Shown: piece after piece, positions 46,991 through 57,959 of the stretch
Position numbering within the stretch: position 1 is the stretch's first letter
Layout: the number at the start of each line of letters is the position of its first letter
Assembly: GCA_029204225.1 (NCBI GenBank)
Contig: CM055100.1
Location: forward strand, 61,336,600 to 61,400,599
Length of the DNA stretch: 64,000 nucleotides
Reading direction: 5' to 3'
Source of the DNA: Diphasiastrum complanatum
Taxonomy: Eukaryota; Streptophyta; Lycopodiopsida; Lycopodiales; Lycopodiaceae
Notes under the pieces: model-generated
The model's database searches: none
What the model was told of the DNA's origin: nothing
Seen by the model: the letters and a program-made list of their open reading frames with translations, nothing else
Made by a program: the position numbers and the translations under genes

Positions 46991-47260
46991 AGAATTTGCT
47001 TCGAACAAGAACACAGATCATGCTACACAGCAACACAGACAGAAAACACTCTCCACAGCAAGCTCACATAGCAACTGTATTTCTCAAAATGAAATTACAC
47101 TATACATGTAGTTGTTCACTCAGGCAACCCATGCATGACCCAGGTTGCCGTTGACGGGACGCGTGTCCCGTCGACTTGCCTCGTGGCGAGGCCAACTGAT
47201 CCTTATCAACTGATAGGATCCACAGTACAGTAGCACAGTGATTCTACTTTAATTCTAACT
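46991..47260 (-). mobile_element. Element B 5' LTR
   Basis: 270 bp, exactly 19000 bp from the 3' copy. On the minus strand it starts AGTTAGAATTAAAG and ends GCAAATTCT, followed by the primer site. It holds four successive stem-loops at 47123-47220. Confidence 0.92.
47123..47220. other. Cluster of four stem-loops in the B-family LTR
   Basis: GGCAACC/GGTTGCC (47123-47129 with 47143-47149); GTTGACGGGAC/GTCCCGTCGAC around GCGT (47150-47175, one mismatch that is G-U in RNA); GCCTCG/CGAGGC around TGG (47178-47192); GATCC.TATCA/TGATAGGATC around AC (47198-47220). Each is perfect or nearly so, and they are head to tail. The first, second and fourth are wholly or partly kept in the other LTR copies. 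Confidence 0.85.
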
Positions 47261-48001
47261 CTCACACCTTACAAAAAGCTGATAGGATCACTGATGTACC
47301 TTGTAGACAACACACGTCCTGATATTGCCTATGCAGTATTCAGGATGAGCCAATTCTGCACGAATCCAGGCTCGACACATTGGAAGATTGCAAAACGGAT
47401 TTTGCAATATCTTCAATCAACGAGGGACTATGGCTTGTGTTATTGTCGTGGTGCAGGTTTCAGGATACTTTCCTATAGCAATGCTAGCTGGGCATCTCTC
47501 AAGGACGATTGTAAAAGCGTCTCAGGAGGATGCACCATCGCGTCAACAACAGCAGTTCTCTGGGTCAGCAAGATGCAGACCGTTGTAGCCCAGTCATCCT
47601 GTAAAGCAGAGTACGTAGCAACAGCGAAGATGGCCAACGAAATAATTTGGCTAAGACAGATCCTGGACGAATTGGGCGAAACAAGGAATGAGCCTCTGGT
47701 CTTGCAGATGGACAACACCTCTGCAATACACCTGACGAAAGATCCCGTGTTCCATTCTAGAACGAAGCACATTGCGATCAAGTATCACTTGATCAGGGAT
47801 CTGATTGAAAAGAAGATGATGCAGACCACCTTCATAGGAACGAAAGACATGGTTGCTGACATCTTCACAAAGGCCCTGGACAAAGGACTATTTGAGAGAC
47901 AAAGGAGCAGTCTCGGGATCGTAAAGCTATCATGCTTTGGGAGGGAGCTGAAGAAACAAAATGTTTCTGATTACAAAGCCTTGCTAGCTTTCATCACCTG
48001 A
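47261..48001 (+). pseudogene. Element A pol, part 3: end of RT and RNase H
   Basis: Picks up in frame where 27990 left off: with one CTCAC copy removed the codons read MQLTPYKKLIGSLMYLVDN across the junction. It then carries a full RNase H: FRILSYSNASWASLKDDCKS, QSSCKAEYVATAKMANEIIW, LQMDNTSAIHLTKDPVFHSR, TKHIAIKYHLIRDLIEKKM and DMVADIFTKAL. The frame runs through the polypurine tract and 53 bases into the 3' LTR before its stop at 47999-48001, so pol overlaps the LTR. No internal stop is present in this part. Confidence 0.95.
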
Positions 48002-48941
48002 CAAGGATGTTCGCGAACTCGAACATCTGGAGACACGAAACATGAAGAGTTTCACAAACGTGAAAGTCAACGGAGACCGCGAATGAGATTCCTTCACGGT
48101 CCAGTACGGAAGAAGGCAGACGAGGTAAACGAAACCCGTTCAATGCTCACGCCCCAAGGAGTACCACCAAAGATCACGCAAGTACCCAGGAGTACAGTAA
48201 TCTGATCTGATGGCATGACGTCAGCAGATACTCCCTAGGTCGTGGCTAATCTGTCACTCTTGTAATTGTATGGCTAGTTGTAGATGTTTAATCACTCTAA
48301 TCTTAGATTTACACAGAGAGACCGTACTTACTGGACTATACTTGACATATAGATCAAAAACAGAATACACAGAGTGCAATAGAATGAAGAAGTCTGATGC
48401 TAATAAGCAATCAAGACGATATACATAATACATGTCCGCCTGCGCGCGAAGACAGTTCTGTCTAGGATCAGAAGATCCAACTATCCGCTAGTGAAGCGAG
48501 ACTACTACTCGTGAGAGAACCATTTTTCTCTGATGTCAACGCACTGCGTAAATTCGCATGCAGTGCTTGAAGAAATTCAGAGAAAATTAATATAGATTAT
48601 TTTCTTGTTGTGTCTGATCTTGGATGTTGAATGCTTATGCTGATATTTCATACATATGAATTTTTCTTGTTCACTTGAATTCCGCAATTTGGTTGAAACT
48701 AAGTCGAATGTTGTATTAATCTTATGAACGTAGATCAGTAGTGACTGACTACACTCTGGAGGATTGTAGGAGCGATTCAGCTGGTAGTGTCCAACGGTCG
48801 CATCTGAACTCCATCCGAGCTGAAGAGAGTTGTGATTGATTCGCCCTCACGAAAGTTTCGCGAATCCGACGAATTTCTCATCAATCAATCACTTTTTCTC
48901 ATCAGTGGCATGCAGAGCATATCACGATCCTCTTCTCATCA
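47949..48941 (+). mobile_element. Element A 3' LTR
   Basis: 993 bp, same ends as the 5' copy. It contains the matching hairpins at 48450-48478, where the first stem reads AGACAGTTCTGTCT: both bases of one pair differ from the 5' copy but pairing is kept. Near its end TTTCTCATCA-type words are repeated, giving a small local length difference. GTTGA follows at 48942. Confidence 0.95.
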
Positions 48942-49117
48942 GTTGAAAGGGCCCAAAGTGTCCTAAAGGGTAAACCACACATCAACTTGATGAAATTTAT
49001 ATCTTGAAGGGACTCAACAAGTGAATTTCACTTGAGAGGGCACTTTTCTTTTTCTTTTATTTTTTTAATTTGAAGAAACCATACAAATTTTCTTGGTGCC
49101 CTTAACTTTATTACATT

Positions 49118-49219
49118 GAAATTAAAACTTTTGATGTTCTCTTTTTAAGGTTCCAATTTTTATGAACTCTTGTTGATTACCTAGGAAGGGGAAAGGTTTT
49201 GACTCTCATGATAAAGTTA
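49118..49219 (+). repeat. Right-hand copy of the short LTR-like repeat
   Basis: TGAAATTAAAACTTTTGATG to CATGATAAAGT, a direct, diverged match to 22998-23098. The match stops abruptly at about 49219, where a different sequence starts. Confidence 0.6.
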
Positions 49220-49558
49220 TTAACATTCGGTGGCATGCATGCACACGATGCAGTAGGTATGAGGGCCAGTAATGCCCGTGTAGTCACATGCATGACAATT
49301 AGGAGCCATGCAGTCCTTTAACACTGGACTAGAACTCCTCATGCATTAGAGATCCATGCATGCAGTCCTTTAGCAATGGATTGGGGTTGCTCATGCATTA
49401 GTAACTCATGCATGCAACATAAATGGCGAGTGTCACTTGCAATTGCCACCTACTACATGCAGACTCACATTGGGCTAGGAGGGGCATTGTATAAGAGAAT
49501 GCATTGGTTGGGTGGATCAGACTAGCTTTGGCTCCTATGGTTTTGATGTTCCTAACAC
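49220..49558 (-). mobile_element. Probable 3' LTR of a minus-strand Copia relic
   Basis: On the minus strand a purine-rich CTCAGGAGTGAAG is followed by TGTTAGGAACATC at 49558, a standard LTR start. The region is dense in CATGCATG words and contains a tandem unit of about 52 bp (ATGCAGTCCTTTA ... CTCATGCATTAG, twice, about 49307-49412). CTTATACAATG near 49490 could be a TATA-like box. The far edge is uncertain. Confidence 0.5.
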
Positions 49559-49589
49559 TTCACTCCTGAGATGAGTTGTCTCCCAGTTT

Positions 49590-50540
49590 GGACAATTTTG
49601 GAATGTGTAGGGTTGAAAATCTTGAAACCAATCATAATGGTGAGTCATATGCTGAATTAATCCTATATCCAAGTACCAAAACTCATCATTTTAGATTTCC
49701 TCTAATTTGGCTATGAATGCAGCATCTTCCTTATCATCTATTTCGATCTTGGTCGATTTAGGACTGCTTTGGGTTGATTTACAATCAACAATATTAGCTT
49801 GTTGCTAAAACTGTTTCTTCCTCTCAATGTTGTACTTGAGTATTATACAATCCTTGATGACATGGCCCTTCCTTTGTAGTATTTGTAGAATAATTGTTGA
49901 GATGATAATGGGTCAGAATTCGCTCTTGGCTACTCCTTGCTCTTTGATTTTGCTGCTTGATTAGACTTTGCTAATTTCTTGGATCTATACTTTGAATTTC
50001 TCCTTGAATATATAGCTTGAGGTTCTAAGCCATTATTTGAAGAAGATCCATTTCGTCTAATCTCTTCTTGAAGTAGCATAGAGATAACCTTGTTAAGATT
50101 TAGGCCTTGTTGTGTAGATATTACAAGAACCCATTTCTCATATGCCTCAAGTAGACTCAATAATATATTCAATATAATGGCATTTGAATCTTCTATGATA
50201 GAGCTAGTTGCAGTCATTGCTCCATCAGATTTTTGAATTTGTCAAGGTGGGTTGAAACAGAATCTACCTCAAACATTCTGAGAGTGAAAAATCATTTTCT
50301 CAAATGAAGCTTGGATGTGTCGACGTCCCTGATATCATACAATGTGGCTAGAATGTCCCAAGTTTTCTTGGATGTCTGATTTGATATGGCTAATTTGAGC
50401 ATCATCAATATTGAGAGTGATTAAGACAAAAGCTTTCCCATCTCTTTGTCTCCATCTGGTGATGATAGCTACATCCACCTCTAGTTTGATCTCAATGCCT
50501 TCATGTTAGCCCCATTTTTGTCCCAAAAATTGGGGACTAT
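49590..50540 (-). pseudogene. Ty1/Copia gag and protease relic
   Basis: From right to left: a gag core with LRMFEVDSVSTHLDKFKNLM, a stop, then ILNILLSLLEAYEKWVLVIS and NLNKVISMLLQEEIRRNGSS, typical of Copia gag; a basic linker; a worn zinc knuckle (KGHVIKDC, its first Cys pair lost); and a degraded protease box (FWYLDIGLIQHMTHHYDWF, where DSGA has become DIGL). Many stops and shifts. Integrase, RT and RNase H are absent; the protease leads straight to the purine tract and LTR at 49558, so pol was deleted. Confidence 0.75.
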
Positions 50541-51399
50541 CTTTTACACACATGTAAAACCGCATAACTTTGATTAAAAATAGCATAAAATGTCAATAGG
50601 TAGGGGTCCTAGCCCGCCCAAAATGTGGCTAGAGAAAAATTTTCAGCCTTAGAATTGGCTATAATTTTTTCTTGATGGACTTAAAAATGGCACGTGAGAA
50701 TATTTGACCGTTCCAGCTAAAAGCCGATATTTATCATGTACTAAAACCATTCAGTTACTAATGAAAAACCCAATGTTGTGTTTTCAGGGTTGTCGCTTAG
50801 TTGGGGGGATGGGGGACTCAGTTGCCAGGAACCGAAAATGTCAAGCACTTGTCAAAAGCCCGACAAATAATGTCAATACAATGTCAATCCGTGCAAGGGG
50901 AAAAAGCTATAAAGAGGCCAATGGCACAGCTAAAGGGCAAACAATAACCTAGGGGTTGACCACAAACCTCCTAGGGTGCCATGTCAGATGGTCAATCATG
51001 GGGAAAAAAGGACTACACTTCAATGGTTAGTGGTCACACAAGACCTAAGTGGAAAGGTGTTGTGGGTCAACTCCCATTAAATCTTGCAATTAACCACATA
51101 AGGTAGCCTAGGGTCTCTTCTCTCCGCCCCCACTTGGTTGGCTTTACGATAGTCTCAGGGCTAATTATAGAAGCAAAGTATCAATCTTCAAAGTTCACAT
51201 AAGGACCAATCAAAGGGATATTATGGGTACTTTCTAATGGACAATCTATTTATTGCGAGAGGTACCTTGGAGTACTCTTCCAAAAGGGAATAACGTCACT
51301 AAGGCCTTCCTCATCTAAGCAGAAGCAGGGACTGGTTGTTACAGTAGCTCGTTGTAGCTCGCTGAGCACGGATCCAAAACCTCAAAATCCCATCTACCC
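50541..51399. other. No gene seen
   Basis: No domain recognised. The stretch has moderate GC and a few short plus-strand frames without family features. Confidence 0.5.
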
Positions 51400-51609
51400 A
51401 TGCCTCCCGAGTTGACTGCCGTGCAAAGACAACTAGCAAAATCCGCAGTCCTCAAGATTCAAAATCGTGCAAGGAAGGCACAGCGATCAAAGCTCCTCCT
51501 CCATCAAAACCGTATATTTTCTCTTGAAAGCTTCGGGGAGTTAAAGATAAGAGATCATGTGATAGAACTGCTTAAAATCTATGGCAGTAGAGCGCAATGG
51601 TACACCTAA
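51400..51609 (+). CDS. Short open frame, unknown, doubtful
   Basis: 69 codons from ATG at 51400: MPPELTAVQRQLAKSAVLKI, basic and probably helical, ending RAQWYT. Codon composition looks better than chance and the preceding 60 bp are relatively GC-rich, but there is no recognised domain, no splice context and no neighbour that explains it. It could be the start of a decayed transposon ORF. Confidence 0.2.
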   Translation: MPPELTAVQRQLAKSAVLKIQNRARKAQRSKLLLHQNRIFSLESFGELKIRDHVIELLKIYGSRAQWYT

Positions 51610-52564
51610 TCGCTTTTAGGCTTGAAGCAGTTAGGCGGAGGCCTCTCTATCTCTACACCTTTCAAGCAGCTCTAACTGCATTCCACATCCTCGATATGCT
51701 CACCACGAATTGTGGAAAGGATCTGATCCAGTATGTCCTAACGAGCCAAGCATTGCAATGCAATGCTGAACTCTGGCTATAATTAGCATTAGCATCACTC
51801 ATGGGAGGGTGAAGTCTTCACTTGAGCCAGACCACTCTGGATGCTATATGGGGAGTGGCATTTGAGTTACCAGGGCTTGCGGAAAACATTTTTTTCAACA
51901 TTACATAAAACCTACTGGGCATTACACCCATTAGGCTTTTGAAAATGTTGAAAGCTCAAAACCTCAAAAAAAAAATTTAGGCGGCCAAAAGCCTAAAAGT
52001 GAAAAATTTAAGACGGACAAAAGCCTATAATTGAAAAATTTCAAAGGTCGCTAAAAGCTTTTAATATTAAATTTCTAACATATTGGATGATTACAGCGTC
52101 AAACGTTGCGGAGTACAGGTTTTTCTCAAATCCAAAATCTACATTGTTCTGTGCCCTAAAAAGTAAATATTATCCAACAATTTTAACTCACAAATAACCT
52201 AATCAGAATGATATCAGTGAGCTTCTAATGTTTTGAAAATTATCATTATTGATAACACAATGTAACATAATGTAAAATATCACATATATAGATATTGGCC
52301 TCAGAAGATCATTGATTATGTATGTGAAACTTAGATATCACATTCAATTCAAAAATTTCAGCTGTCTCCAGAAAGCAACTAACTAACAATAATCATATGA
52401 ATGTCAAACAAATAGGGAATACAAAATTGATAAGACATTAGCTAACAAAAATATGAGAAAAGAAAATATTAAATATTTTATTAGGGTGTTAATTGCACTG
52501 CATATAGAACTCAAATCCACTATAAGTAATAATTAAAATGTCAGAATCTAATGACATTTAATAC
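51610..52564. other. No gene seen
   Basis: AT-rich. Around 51935-52070 the words AAAAGCCTA and AAATTT recur irregularly. Nothing else. Confidence 0.5.
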
Positions 52565-53606
52565 TAAGATAGCCACTTACATTCTTCAAATCAATTCTAA
52601 CAAAGTAGTCAAAATGTTAGATGAAAAATTTGTTTGGATTTTTCCTTGGTGGCGGACCCTTGTGTACAATCCTCTTATGAAAAATTCTCAGATTGCCCTA
52701 AGAAATGTGCCTAGGCCCTAATCCTTCTAAATTTTGCCTTCCAAATCTGAGGGACCATTGAAATTTTATCTGTTGGGATCTCATAAGATACTTGCATGCA
52801 CGTTTTTAGTCTTTGACCATGAGCAGAAATCAAATTATTCTGTGTACAAAACTCAGCCAGAGCCTATAAGTATCAACCTTTGTGATTCATACTTTGCATG
52901 TAAGTTTTATCTAGAAATCTTGAGTTGCATGTAGAGTTTGTTGTCAGACCTTTAGGAGATGGAGACGGTTGTCTTGGGCAGAAGTCAAGTCATTCACCTA
53001 CTATCTTTCTCGTCCAAATCCACATTGAATATTGAAGCAAAAGCATGTAAGATATCCTGCCTAATTCCAGCAAGTTCTTTGGCCCAATTATAGGCGATTT
53101 TCAGCAAGATTGATGTCCTTAAATTAGAGCGTCAATTGGCCACCAGATCCTTCATTCTTCAATACGTACAGGTAAGGAGAATCCTGATTTAAATTCAACC
53201 TAAAATGTGTTCTTTAATGTTTTTCACAGCATATAGTTTTAAGTTTTATAGATCAAATCAGACAGGATGAGGAGGAAAAAGCATTGCCTGTAATCTTGCA
53301 AACTTGGCTAAAAATCAGATTCAAAATTAGGTTTGTTGTGCATGAAAAAGCTAGAGAACTATGAGTGCTTTATAGCTCTGTTTAGATTGTCATGTGTGGC
53401 GCTTGAATTCAACTACTAGTTTCTAAAGACTTTCACAATGTGTACCGGCTTGGAGGCAAGGCCAAAATCAAGTACTTGTTGGACACCCAAACAAGCATTT
53501 ATGCATTGATAGGCATCAAGCTTGCTATGTGTCATCTTTGAATGTACTAAGATAACCACTTACATTATTCAAATCAATTCTAACAAAGTAGTCAAAATGT
53601 TAAACT
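52565..53606. repeat. Pair of 58-bp direct repeats about 984 bp apart
   Basis: 52565-52622 and 53549-53606 share ACTAAGATA.CCACTTACAT, then TTCAAATCAATTCTAACAAA and GTAGTCAAAATGTTA with only two or three differences. The 926 bp between hold no gene I can see (a 66-codon frame at 52734 is not convincing). The repeats lie just downstream of the hAT gene. Confidence 0.85.
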
Positions 53607-53833
53607 TTTTAAATAGAAAGTTAAACAATGAATCATACTATGAGATGCTTTATAAGAAAACCAAACATATATAAAAACAAAATTACAACTTATATCAATC
53701 ATCATGTGTACACAAAATATGTACACCAAAGATCTGATCTCATCATAGGCCATTTATAAATTTTACATGTTTAAAAATTTGAAAAACTATAATGATGAAA
53801 AATTATATTTTTACATAGCATAATGTAAAGAAA

Positions 53834-55652
53834 TCATACCTGGACTGAAGAACTAGGTTCACAATAGCCATATATATGTCGGCTTGTTGACGTATCTATT
53901 TTCCACAATTCGATAGCGTGAGAAAAATCCATGGAATCGTCTAATGGAGGGCCTTCTATGCATATACGCATAAGAGCATCAACATTTGAAGTAGACAAAG
54001 AATTACGTAATTTATCTTTGATCCAGTTTTTCATACTAAACCCTCTCTCACATGCTGCAGTGCTAGAACATTGTAACAAAGCAACTTTAGCTAACATATT
54101 AGGGTATTTTTCTCGCCAAGTTTCATTAGATCCAATGTTCAACCAAGTTTCTCTCAAACTCTTACCTTTCCATTCATTTGAGACTTGCATTTTAAATCTG
54201 GTAAACTCTTGTCTAAATGATAAACTATCTATAAAAGGTTCTATAGTTTCATTATTGTTGTCCAATTTTTTAGATTTTCCATAAAAGTTTACCAAGTTAT
54301 CAACATCATCATCACCAAAGCTTTTCAACACACAATATCCACCCAAAGGAAAAACACAAGGAGATAAAATTTTCAACGATGAAAGAATTTTACTATCTTT
54401 AAAACATTTCTTCAAATTTTTTATGATAAAACTTGAAAACTGTTTCTGAAAATCTATAGCACTTTGTAAGTCAGTTCCATCAATATCTCTATCTATCACT
54501 ATACTCATATAGAAGTTACCTTTAAGTGCTCCTTGTAATGCTGCAAGATGACCCTTCTTAGGAACATAATCAGGAATAATAGGATATCCATGACTATCCA
54601 TTTTAATGTCAATAATAGGATCTTCAATAAACTCTAATTGAATGGTACATACCTCACTCTCAACAAGACCAGAGACAGTGGTAACATCCACAAACTCCAT
54701 CTAAAACATCTTACTAAGAAAATTCATGTATCCTAAAATATCAACCAAAAATGAATAGAATAAATATATTGAAAATTAGTCACTTTTGAAAAAGTAATTT
54801 GATCGTCTTCTTGCAAGTAAGTGGCTAATAATAGTTTTTTCACAACTTCAAATATGCCTAACCTGATTCATCATTCACATCACATAACTCAAAAAATGTC
54901 ACACAAGGATAGTTATTTTCCATGAAACAAACATAGATTATAAGGCGTTTCTCAGAAGAATGATCTGTAGACTCATCTATCATGACACTATAATATTTAC
55001 TAAATTTAATTTTAGTCAATATAGACTCTTTAAGCGCAATACTAAGATACTTGATAAAAATAGCACATGCTTTACCATTCTCATATATACCATGAGGGAC
55101 ATCGGGAGCACGAGATGCCCGTAAATAGATCAGAATATCTTCAAAATCTGTGAAAGCAAAATTATGTTTAGCAACAACATATGCCGAACGAAAAATATGT
55201 TGTACAGAGGTATCCACACTTAGAGCTTGTTTCTTCATTCCTTCTTCAAAAGATTTCCTGCCATCCTTCACAACCCAGTTAGAAATCTTATGTGATTCAG
55301 ACTTTGCATGATTTTTTATAGCACTAAGTTTGATATTTATAGAACCATTTCTACCATATTCTATATGATAATTAGGATCTTTTTCACACCATGTACAGAA
55401 AACACGACCAATGGTTTTATCGAATCTAACCCATGGAAATGTGTCCTTCCAACTAGGACACCAAGCTTTGATAACCTTTTTTATTTGATCAACTTCCTCT
55501 ATGGATTTTCCATCTAATTTAATATCAGTTAAATCAATAGGATCATCAGTAGAAGAACTACCTACTGCACTTGGAACTTTATTAGACGTATCAGGATCAT
55601 TAACTTTTTCAAAGCCAGGAATACTGAAAAGAGTCTTTTGACGTTCAGACAT
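53834..55652 (-). pseudogene. hAT transposase gene, internally deleted
   Basis: Exon-like part 1 (55652-54863, ATG MSERQKTLFSIPGFEKVND) has a TTF/BED-type zinc finger (C86, C89, H115, H121), KNHAKSESHK, then the DUF4371-type start of the hAT catalytic fold with MIDESTD (Asp 226) and EKRLIIYVCFMENNYPC. A GT-AG intron-like gap follows (54862-54701; CAG-GTTAGG and TTTTAG). Part 2 (54700-53834) ends with the hAT dimerisation region: YPNMLAKVALLQCSSTAACE, RGFSMKNWIKDKLRNSLST, VDALMRICIEGPP. The middle third, with the second catalytic Asp and the HCCxHxL segment, is missing, and the simple splice does not join the frames. The family resembles the zinc finger protein 862-like group. No terminal inverted repeats were identified. 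Confidence 0.85.
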
Positions 55653-57655
<2,003 letters not shown>

Positions 57656-57915
57656 TTGAACAAAAACACAGATCATGCCACACAGTAACACAGACAAAAA
57701 ACACTCTCCTCAGCAAGCTCACATAGCAACTGTATTTCTCAAAATGAAATTACACTGTACATATAGTTGTTCATTCAAGCAACCCATGCATGATCCAGGT
57801 TGCCGTTGACGGGATGCGTGTCATGTCGACTTGCCTTGTGGCGAGGCCAATTGATTCTTATCAACTGATAGGACCCACAGTACAGTAGCACAATGATTCT
57901 ACTTTAATTCTAACT
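57656..57915 (-). mobile_element. Element D 3' LTR
   Basis: About 260 bp, preceded on the minus strand by the purine tract AAGGGAGAG. The second stem-loop is damaged here (GGGATGCGTGTCATGTC). Confidence 0.9.
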
Positions 57916-57959
57916 CTCTCCCTTAAAGTAGAGTCTACTTTTTATACAGTCATATACAT

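Larger units (their letters stand above)
27991..47260 (-). mobile_element. Element B: Ty1/Copia retrotransposon inside A
   Basis: Two 270-bp LTRs with no indels between them (27991-28260 and 46991-47260), a Met-like primer site, gag-pol on the minus strand, and target duplication CTCAC (27986-27990 and 47261-47265). About 4.9 kb belong to B; the rest is element C, inserted in the protease region. Around 18 of 270 LTR positions differ by eye, mostly transitions. The LTR ends are AG...CT on the minus strand rather than TG...CA. RT has lost about 490 bp including the catalytic box, and RNase H is truncated. Element D is a second member of this family. Confidence 0.93.
23585..48941 (+). mobile_element. 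Element A: Ty1/Copia retrotransposon, host of the nest
   Basis: LTRs at 23585-24593 and 47949-48941, both TG...CA, flanked by the 5-bp target duplication GTTGA (23580-23584 and 48942-48946). A Met-type primer site follows the 5' LTR and a purine tract (TTGGGAGGGAGC) precedes the 3' LTR. Domain order is gag, protease, integrase, RT, RNase H, i.e. Copia. Without the 19.3-kb insertion of B, A is about 6.1 kb. Damage: a nonsense codon early in gag, several stops in pol, an integrase Glu-to-Lys change and a deletion in RT. It is dead but its outline is complete. Confidence 0.95.

Noticed and set aside
23585-48941. Endogenous pararetrovirus
   Set aside because: LTRs, primer sites, integrases and target duplications identify LTR retrotransposons; no movement or coat protein of a pararetrovirus is present.
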